Of a stretch of 22,429 nt of DNA, positions 10,041-19,700 are shown piece after piece. The translations under genes were made by a program, and so were the position numbers. This DNA comes from Silene noctiflora (taxonomy: Eukaryota > Streptophyta > Magnoliopsida > Caryophyllales > Caryophyllaceae), in NCBI GenBank assembly GCA_009801015.1, contig VHZZ01008146.1:9451-31879 (forward strand), written 5' to 3'. The notes under the pieces were generated by a model that ran no database searches, had not been told where the DNA came from, and saw only the letters and a program-made list of their open reading frames with translations. Within the stretch, counting starts at the first letter, position 1, and each line of letters begins with the position of its first letter.

Positions 10041-10092
10041 ATGGGAGAAGGGGAAGTTTATGTGCTTGCCTTGCCTAACAATTTCGTCGTAA
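9961..10092 (+). CDS. Overlapping upstream ORF, 43 codons
   Basis: The only leader ATG opens a 43-codon frame ending at TAA 10090-10092, 52 bases past the main start and in a different frame. Its context (TGG before ATG, A after) is weak. The main start has G at -3 and G at +4. Leaky scanning would therefore allow main translation, but ribosomes that use the upstream ATG cannot reinitiate at 10041. No recognised conserved peptide was seen. It may be a translational damper or have no effect. Confidence 0.45.
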   Translation: MILSVNRDNLIDNSCFSKFGSHQSRLIWEKGKFMCLPCLTISS

Positions 10093-10772
10093 ATCGACGC
10101 GGTAGTGGTCCTGGTAAAAGTGAATTGAAGAGGGATTTCGGATGTGTTTTGAGTGAAGAAGCAACGTTGGAGGATATTCCTAAGAAGAAACTTGCTGTTG
10201 ATTGTTTCAATGGGTATGTTGATGACGTATTTTCGGATGTTTCGGGGATGGTTGTTTGCTCCACGGTAGAGAATGAGAATGAGAATGTATCGAGCTTGGG
10301 AACTAGTAGCAGTCAGCCTGTTGACTTGGGTGATGGTAATAATTTAGTGCATTCTGGTGATATAACGTCTGAGAGTTCGGGGAATTCGTGGGTTGTGGCT
10401 TGTAGTGATGAGGAATCTCGGAGACGGAGCTCATCAAGTGGAGTTTCGACGTCTCAAGTTACTTTGGAAATTCCTGAACATGCTAGTACTACGGGGATCA
10501 GAAAGATTACTTTCAAGTTTAGCAAGAGCAAGGAGGAGCATGTGAGCAAATTGTCCACTTCAGGCGGTCGATCTGTCCATGATAAAGAATCAGTTATAGA
10601 TTCTGATTATGAGCTTGGATTGGATGATTCAAGTGATCGTTTTTCGTGTAATATGGAGTTGAAGATGTCCAAAAAGGTTGTACCTGATAGCTATCCTACA
10701 AATGTGAAGAAGCTTTTGACAACTGGTATTTTGGAAGGAGCAATAGTGAAATATGTTTCTACTTCTGGGGAG
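10041..10772 (+). other. Exon 1: N-terminal region, 244 residues
   Basis: The first coding exon encodes a mainly disordered region rich in Ser, Asp, Glu and Val. It includes ENENEN (near residue 75) and a Ser run near 130. Two patches look conserved in the family: RKITFKFSK (about 153-161) and a final segment KVVPDSYPTNVKKLLTTGIL (about 211-230) that leads into the first TDBD. The exon ends exactly on a codon at the GAG|GTATGT donor. Basic clusters (KKK, KSK) could serve nuclear import, but no clear bipartite signal was fixed. Confidence 0.85.
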
Positions 10773-13700
10773 GTATGTTGAGTTCTAAGTAATAAATTGT
10801 ATTACCTCCAATCAATGTCAAATTCCCGTAATTCTTTATTTTTGGAGGGGAATTTGAATTATTGGAAGTTTGGTCTGGGATTGGAAGGAGAATTAACGCT
10901 TGTACAATATGGGTGCATCTTGAATTCCAGGCTTATATATATATATATATATATTCTTGTTTATCTGCAGAAGGAGATACCTGGCAAAGTAAGAGGTTCC
11001 GGCTACCTTTGTGGTTGTTCTATGTGTAATTATTCCAATGTAAGTTGGTGATTATGTGCTTCATTTGAACTACGAGCTTATGTGTAGTGTATTCCTTTCT
11101 TACTTTATAACAATATTTTATTTATTTTATTTCTCAGGTTGTTAGTGCTTATGAGTTTGAGCAGCATGCCGGTGGGGCAAAAACTAGGCATCCGAACAAT
11201 CACATATTTTTGGAAAATGGAAGACCAATATACAGTATCATTGAGCAGTTGAAGACTGCTCCTCTTGGATTACTTGAGGAACTGGTTAAAGACATGGCCG
11301 GTTCTTCTTTTAATCCCGGATCATTCCATGCTTGGAAAGGTGTTGCCTGTTTCTATCTATTCTGCCTTCCGCAAATTTTCACAGAGTAGATTTTTTCACG
11401 TGTTCATTACTCTATTTTGACACTTGTTTTCAAATTGTTTTAGAGAGCCTTCAACGACCTAATAGATTGGTTCCGGATGAGAAGAAGCATCGAAAAATGC
11501 ACCGCAACGTCTCCAAGGGACATCATAAGTAAGTTGTGCCTTTTCTTTTCCTTATTTAATTTGTATATTTGTATGCGTTATTTCAAAATCTTTTTACATT
11601 TGCTCAGGGTAACACATGTTTTGTTTCGGTCTGCACATCGTTTAGAATTGTTCTATCTCGATGGTTATGGTTAATATATGGTTTTTCTTTTCCCCATCTG
11701 ATTTCTAATAACTTCAATTTATTCTTTCTTGATTGTTATGTCTATGTTTATGTTATTCCATCTGATCTGTAATTACTTAATGTTGGCGAAGCTATATCGC
11801 CTCTTCTCTTGTACCATTCTTATTTTATGAGCAACTATGAATGTGATATACATGCACCTGAGTGAAGTATGGAGCGTATTGGACCTATTGGTACTGTTGC
11901 GGACTTTGTTGAACCTTGCATCCTTTTATCGTCTTCGAAATCATTGCAATAGTTTTGTCTTCACACCTTGCATGTTGCATCTATGCACAATAGGTTGATC
12001 TATGAATTTTCCCAGATACATTAAATGGCCCGAGGTATGTAAGAGGATTTCTATTGAATGATAAAATATCGTCTGGTTCCAGAAGAAAAGCGGCCTTAAG
12101 ATTGATTGCTGCAGTCCGTTAAGCTTATGGAACATAATAGGTTATTGTGGCTTTGAGAATTGGTTAAAGTATCGGTGCTTTAATCCTGGACAAAATTTAT
12201 GGTGCAAGATTTAGTATTTTTGTCTTTTATTCACCTTGAATTGTGAGTTCTCTTGCCTAAAGAACATAGAAGATGGCATCTTATCCTAATGCAGAGGATG
12301 TCCATGACTTGTGGAATCCTCATACTTGTGAAATTTTCCTTAAGACTGAATTCTAGCGTAGAAGATAGCATATCTGTCTTTGATTTGTGATGAATTCAAC
12401 GTGGTTTAAAAAAGCACACCATGCGACTGCATATGCGAATAATCCTCACTGGCAAAAGCACCTTGGGTCATCCTTTTCTTTGCTCCATTTTCCCCACCTT
12501 TTCCCCTATAAAATACAATGAAGGATATGTTTACAAACATTTGTTTTTAAACTACAATTTTGTTTGCACAAAACCCTGCTCCTCCATCTCATGGTTTATC
12601 ATCACAGCCTCTTATTAGTTTGGTGTGCCTTGTGCATTTTAAAATTAAGGATGAAAGTGTCCACTGCCTTGTTTTCTTATCGTCTCTCCCAGTAGTACAT
12701 CGTCACAAAATAGTAACTGCTGTGCATCTAGTGTCCTTTGCCCATTCTTTCAACATTGCCTAAACCCTCAACGTAATCACAAATTATATATGCTTATGAT
12801 TGAGTTGGTTGTGGAATTTTATCAATCGTTTAATCTTTTGCAGGCTGAGCTCGTCCATCTCACTCAGCGCTGGAGCTTTCAAACGAAGCATTGAAGGGGG
12901 TATGAGAAAGAGGTGATTGCTGGTTCTGTCTTCTGACTTGTGACAAGTGTAGTAATTTTTTAATCATAGCAAGATTTTTTGAATAATATTCCTGTGCGGC
13001 ACTGAAGTTTTTTCCGGTGACGCTTTTTGCAGGGACAATGACCTGCATCGACTGCTTTTCTTGCCAAATGGGATTCCGGATGGTGCTGAGCTGGCATATT
13101 ATGCTAAAGGACAGGTTTATTTCTACTTTCAAATTTGCAACGCTCCTTTATCTTGGAAGTGCTGCTGTTGATCTTTGTTTAGTTTTTTTTTTTACTAATC
13201 CTGTTCACATAATGTACAGAAAATTCTTGCCGGTTACAAGAATGGCAATGGCATTGTCTGTGATCACTGCAGCTGTGAGGTAAACCAGAGAGTTAGATAG
13301 TTACATTAGTCAATATTATTCTTCTATGTCTAATGCCATGGCATTTATTCATTTATTTTTATGAGAGCAGATAAGCCCTTCGCAGTTTGAAGCTCATGCA
13401 GGATGGGCCACAAGAAGACAACCGTGAGTTTTGTAAAGTCTGGTTTGTTTTCGCTGTTGTGGTGATAATGTTCTAATTCACTTTGTTAATTTTAATGTTG
13501 GCAGTTACCGTCACATTTATACTGCCAATGGTTATACACTCCATGACTTGGCCATTTCAATGGCTAATGGACAGAATGTGATCGTTGGAAACAATGATGA
13601 CATGTGTACTGTATGTGGAGACCGAGGTGAGCTGATTCCTTGTGGGGGTTGTCCTAGGGCTTATCACCAAGGTAATCTTTCTCTTTTTGAGCAATCTCAA

Positions 13701-16700
13701 TGACAGTACATGAATTCCTGTCTTTGGTCTACTTTACTAACTAAAATAGTGAAATCATGCCACCTAAATGACTTGTTTATATAATTCTCTGAAACTTGGT
13801 GAATGCATGTTATTAACGAATTATTGTGCACAGTAGGACCCATTTAGTCAAACAATGCCGTTATACATAGAACCAAATGACCATGGTAATTGGGTAGCAA
13901 TACAATGCTTTGTTGAGCATAGAAATTAAACCTTCTCTTAAGAGCCTTGGGTGCGTTCCTTTCAAATTCTTCCTATGTTGGGGGGATTTTAATTGGGCTT
14001 GTAGGAGTGGGAAAATGGATTCCTCCTCTCCATTTCCTTCCAACTCAACCTACTAATCAAACAAGGGATATTGGTTTCCTCTCTTTCCCCTCCCTTCCCT
14101 TCCTTCCAAATCCCTCCTACTAAACAAAGGGCTCAAAACAAGTGAAGGGAGATGATTGGTGTTGTAGGAGGTATTGCTAGTCTAGAATTTAAGGTTAAAC
14201 ATAAGGACCTTTATTAATGATACTAATATAAATCTGTAATGCTCTCATTGTGGTAAGAGTATAAAATAAGTATTAGACCCTCGGTTCTGCACTACCATTC
14301 ATTTGGTCATTTTATGGATCTTTCTGCACTTCGTCTCCGGTTTCATTGCTGTAATACCTTCTCATATATCTTGCTTTACGGTCCCCTAAATTAGGTATAT
14401 TGTGTCTTTTCCTCCATTCAAAATTTTATGACATGGTCGCATTCAAGCAGGTGTGAGGCCTGTTAGTGGCCTCCAAGAGACATTCTTGATTCTATTATCA
14501 TATTTTGAGAAAAAAACCGATGTCTAATATTTTAATAGAACTGTGCAGCTATGTTACTCCGACACTTCACTTAGCTGGCGTGTCGCGTGTCCGACACGGA
14601 CACGACACTTCGACGCTTCATTTTAGATCAGAAAATTGAAAATTTCGCACAAAATAGCCGTATCCGACACTTGATACGTGTCAGACAAGACACTCGTGTC
14701 GGAGAGTCGGGGTAACACAGCTGTACAGTGGTTAGTTTCAGAAGCATGATTTTTATGCATTGATGGTTCAGCGAGGATTTATGGACCTAATATTCAAGTT
14801 TGTTCCTGTCATCTGCTTTGAACAGAAGTTTGAACTTTGCTGAGATTCATTAACTGATTATAATATTTCTCTTTATACAGTAGAACTTATGAACGTCTGA
14901 GCATGCACATGAGTGATTACAGTTGAACTTGATAGCATTCTTTATGTGACCTTGTATCGTTTTTCAGAGAGCGTTGTAGAGAGATTTTCCAGTGCTCCCA
15001 TTTTGATTGATTTATTTACAAGAAGAACAAAACCTTAGTTACATAATGAATTGTGGTCGGCTAATATTGACCATCATTTGAAACTGTTAGTGAGATGTAA
15101 ATGATATAGAGAAAGAAGAGTAGAAGAGAAATCATTATTTGTCAAACTGTTAAAATCTTTAGAAAGAGTCTGTGTGTTGTTAACAACTTAACACTTGCGT
15201 GCACTCGCCCCCTTACTTCGACTTTTTGCAAGAGTATTTGATGCACTCATGTAGTAACATGTTGAAAATCCGAAAAAATGTGGTAAAATGTTATAAGTGA
15301 TCTTGCTATATGGCATAATTCAATTTGCGGGGACTGAGGGAGTGGTTTTCAGTTGACATATTGAGACTGAGGATAAAATTCCTTGTAATTTCTTGTAGTA
15401 TTGTCTCAACTCTCAATAGATTTGGATTCCTTGTAATTTCTTGTCCCCTGTTACCTCTACATTCCTTCGATACTCCCTCCAACCCACAGTTACTTTCCAA
15501 AATACGAAAGTTGTACGATTTAAGGAGTATAAATATAAACAAGGACCACATATACTGATGCAAGTGAGGCAAGTGGGGTAAATGGGCGGCTGAGATGAAA
15601 TGCAAGTGGAATATTGGAAGGTAATTTTAGAGACAACAAAATAGTGAGAAATGGAAGGTATTTCAGAGTCGGAATGAGAAATATTTTTTATATGTATTTC
15701 TAAGACACAGAGAAGTTCATCAAGCTGTGACTGATGCTTTGTAATGTCTTCAGCTCAGAGGATTGTTTTTTTGTGATGTATTTAGTTTTTCCATTTAAGT
15801 ATAATATATTAATGATCGAAAGAGTTTGAACATAACTAAAAATAAGGACCCTTCACAAAATAAGAATAGCTAATCTCCAATTCTCCAACTAGCTGATTTT
15901 TTGTTATTGTTGCTTTCGTATTTTGTTTTCCTTGATAAGAAAAGTATTAATGATCACGAGAGTGTATGCCACCTGGAATATAAGTTACCCTCCCTAAAGT
16001 TTGAAAAGCTAATCTCCAACTAAGCCTAGAGAGATTCTCTAGAAACCAGCTACTTTTGCTGTATGGGAATAATTCAAAGCTTTATACTCCCTCCGACTCT
16101 GAAATACCTTCCACTTTTCACTATTTGGTTGTCTCTGAATTACTTTCCAATACCCCACTTGCATTTCATTTCAGCCACACATTTGCCCACTTGCATCATG
16201 ATAGGTGGTCCTTATTGTTTCTATTTATACTCCTTAAATCGTACAAATTTCGTATTTTGGAAAGTAATTCTGGAGGGAGTATCAAGTTTGAGTTCATGAA
16301 TCTTGGTTCCTGCGATTTCAATCAACTTTTGGTGTTGAGTAAGGTGAAGTTCCTACTGTTTGGGCAACCAGGAATCAGTTAATTACTTGATTACAACCAT
16401 AGTGTTAAATATCGACCACAACGCCGAAACACAGTTGATTTGTCAAGGTTTTGAAGTTTACCTCGATCGTGTATTGGCGAAATGACCAAAATCAGGCCAC
16501 GACAGTTTAATCGAGATTGAGTCTGAAACTGAGATTTGATACAATGATTACTACCAATAGTTAATTGCTCCGTACTAGATTATGAAAAGGAAATTCTACA
16601 TGACTTGTTAATGGTCCTTGTGTTCACTCACGCTGCTCTTCTCAATAGAAAAGCAGTTCGTTTTGGTCTGTGTATGATTTCACAGATGCGTTGCTTGAAA

Positions 16701-19700
16701 GAAAGGTCTATTCTTTAGGATCTGAAGTTCATTGCATATCCCCTTCTACTTTCTATTCCTTGTTTGTATCACTGATTCTGGAAAGATGATATTTTTCATG
16801 CCTAAGCTAAGGAACAAACGATTTTTTTTCCAGTAGAAATATAGGTTTCACCTAAATAGCAATATTACTGCCTTAGTTTCGCTGTACGCATTAAGATGAT
16901 CTCATTCGGGGACAGATCTTTATATCTTCATGATTAGTNTAGATTATCTTTCCAAAACAGTAAAAAATTGATTCCCACGTAAAATTACTAATGAGCTTAT
17001 TTTTCATGCTTTGGCGTGGTTTCAGCGTGTCTGGGATTGCAGAATGCTCCTTCAAGTGATTGGCATTGTCCAAACTGCAATGATCGCAGAACAGATTTCA
17101 TTGACTCTTCAAGTATCACAAAACCAGTTATTGGAAGGCTGACACGAGTTGTCAAGAACTCAGAACCTGAATGTGGGGGCTGTGTTCTATGCAGGTGATT
17201 GGCTCTTAGTGTTTATAGCCTTTTATTTCCTCCTTGTTTTATCTTTATGCCTAGGTTGAACTTGCTACAACAAACAGCTACAAAACCATCGTCCATAATG
17301 TTCTGTTGCTGGATAGCATGAATCATTGTTTAGTAATTGTAACGTGATGAGGAAAGGGAAAACAAGAAAATGAACTTAACGAAAAATATATCATTTTAAA
17401 ATGAAGTTTGATGGGCTAGCTTTGTAGTAACCTAAGACCAAGCCAGATCATTGTTACCTTCCGCTGAAGTTTCTCTCTGATTGAACCCTTTTGATTTTTT
17501 TTTTCTGTGTGAGCTAGTTCAATGTAATTCATCCTACTATAAATGACTAGTTTGCATCCTAATGTCTTCGTTTGGGTCTAGGACTCTTAGATTGCATAAT
17601 TATTGAGAATTCAGAGAAGAGATGTCGGAGCATGACATAGTCTTGATACCATGTCTCTTCTAGTTTAAAAAGTGCGCCAGAGAAGTGCTGCAGCAAAATC
17701 GCCTTAGGGTGCCCAAGGAACAGCTAGTGAGACGCACTTCTTGAGGCGCATTACTATGCAACTCCATATTCTTTTTTCCTAATTCTTTTATTTTAACCTT
17801 CTCTTCTCCCCTTTAATCCTTAATTACATGGTAGCCTCTTTAGAAACAATAAAAGGAACTATTGTTGCACAAAGTTTTATTTTTAAGATTTACAAGCATG
17901 GTTTAAAATCACTATATCAGTCACAATTGCGGTCGTGGTAACTGAGTCGCGGAATCGTTCACCTTGGCCGTCACGCTCTGAGTTGCGGTGAATGCCAATG
18001 ATATTGATTTTACAAGCTTTTGAAGATATTTTATCATCTATTGGCTATTTCATATAAAGTTAAGATTAATTCTATTTAAAATAATTAATTTGACCAATGC
18101 TATACAATTTGTAAGAGCTTTCCATAACAAAATTTGGCTGGTACAATTTATTAACTCGTTCATATCGGATTGCGAGCCATATCGGGTCTAGTTGGCTACT
18201 ACACGTTATAAATCGATTGTCTTGCCCAATACTTTCCCTTTTTAATTTGACCGATACATCTTGGGGTATCTTATCTCGTATCGACTGCCTCCGATACTGG
18301 TACATCTTGGACGATACGATACGTCCCGACCGATATTTTAAATCATGTGTACAGGTTCGTATGAAAAATCAATCAGTGCGCCTCGTTCAATAAGGCCTCC
18401 TCACCTTAGAGTCGGGGTCTGGAACCCCATCATCTTAGTGTGCTTTGCATCTTCTCAAACTAAGACGTCTTTTGTGAAATAGATTTTAGTTTGCCTTTAT
18501 GCCTCATGTGTCAGTTGCCTATTACCTAGGATGTCACGCTGAGGCAGAAGAATCCATGAGAGGAACTTTTATCTATGAGATTAACACAAAAACTTAAATA
18601 AGGCCGTTGTATATTGTAGAAGGACCCTATCTCATGGTATGAATCTTATTTCGTGATGGTAAGAATAACTACTTTTGTATTGTACTCCATATAATACAAC
18701 TTTTTACACAAGACTAACTTTAAGATCAATATTAGATTATCTTATGATTGAATTGCTGTGTTTGTTAGCTTCCAAGTTTTCCCTTTTAGTTATATCCTCC
18801 TTGTTTATACCATCTACTATACACGAGTAGCCTTCAAACATGATGTCTTCCTTAGTTGTCACACCCTGAAATTTCATTTTAATATTTTACATCTAAAAAG
18901 GTGTGCTATTGCAGTTTGTGTGATGCATATGTTTTTGTGGCCAGTCTGTTTATGTTACTGTGGGTGCTGGTATTTGATTTTGTATTTATGTATTTAAATA
19001 AGTTGTTTTTATTTTGGAGAACTAATAACTTGTTTTATAATGGAAGTCTTGTCTAAAGTGGTCTTGTTCTTTATTACTGATGGCTTTTTGTCTTGTCATT
19101 TTCTTGCCTAGGGTAAATGATTTCAGCGTTGATAAATTTGATGATAGAACTGTTATCATCTGTGACCAAGTACGTTTCTTGCCTACAAAATATATTTTAA
19201 CCTCTTCTTCAGCAGCTTCTAGTTAGATCTTGTACCTGTTAGTTTTAATTTTAATGTACTTTTGTTTTGTCAGTGTGAAAAGGAATATCATGTTGGTTGC
19301 TTGAGAGATGCTGGGCGTTCTGATTTGAAAGTAAGTGCATTTATAGTCTTCCTGAAGTTTTTTTATGCATTTTGTTTACCAAATCTGAAGTAAATGTGGA
19401 CTTCCTCACAGGAACTTCCTCATGACAAGTGGTTCTGCTGCCACGATTGTGATAACATTCATGCTGCCTTGAGGGAACTTGTTGTCAGAGGTCCCAAGTT
19501 GATTTCATGTTCTGAGGCAATCACAATTAGCAAGAAATTTTTGTTCAATGGAAACAACGTAGAATGGCGTATATTGAGTGGGAAGTGTCGCCAGCATGAA
19601 CATCTGCCTCTGCTATCAAAGGCTGTTTCTATATTTCGAGTGAGGACATAATAAGTTTACAGTTTCTTTCCAACTTCCTCTTGTACAAATTGTGCAATTT

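Larger units (their letters stand above)
13672..17025 (+). other. Intron 9 (3.35 kb), transposon-laden
   Basis: The intron splits PHD finger 1 between Q506 and the codon of A507 (donor GTAATC, acceptor GGTTTCAG). It contains two inverted Stowaway-type MITEs, a 190-bp foldback element and a further MITE candidate, listed separately. It also has a 19-bp direct repeat (15378-15396 and 15426-15444). Position 16939 is N. A segment at about 16395-16510 rich in 'atcgacc' and 'tcgaga' words resembles the element in intron 10 but has no visible ends. Confidence 0.8.

Noticed and set aside
11332..11772. Independent small ORFs around exon 4 (11332-11532, 11477-11674, 11569-11772)
   Set aside because: One partly covers exon 4 and runs into intron sequence; the others are intronic or frame-shifted reads with no homology.
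12844..12899. Alternative exon 5 end using the GT at 12900
   Set aside because: Joining to exon 6 would shift the frame and lose the conserved RDNDLHR segment. The GT at 12913 keeps frame.
15306..15605. Minus-strand 99-codon frame similar to a plus-strand frame at 16056-16382
   Set aside because: The similarity is explained by the inverted Stowaway MITE copies and not by paralogous protein genes.
18758..18997. 79-codon frame in intron 10
   Set aside because: Cys/Phe/Leu-rich translation of T-rich intron DNA, with no domain.
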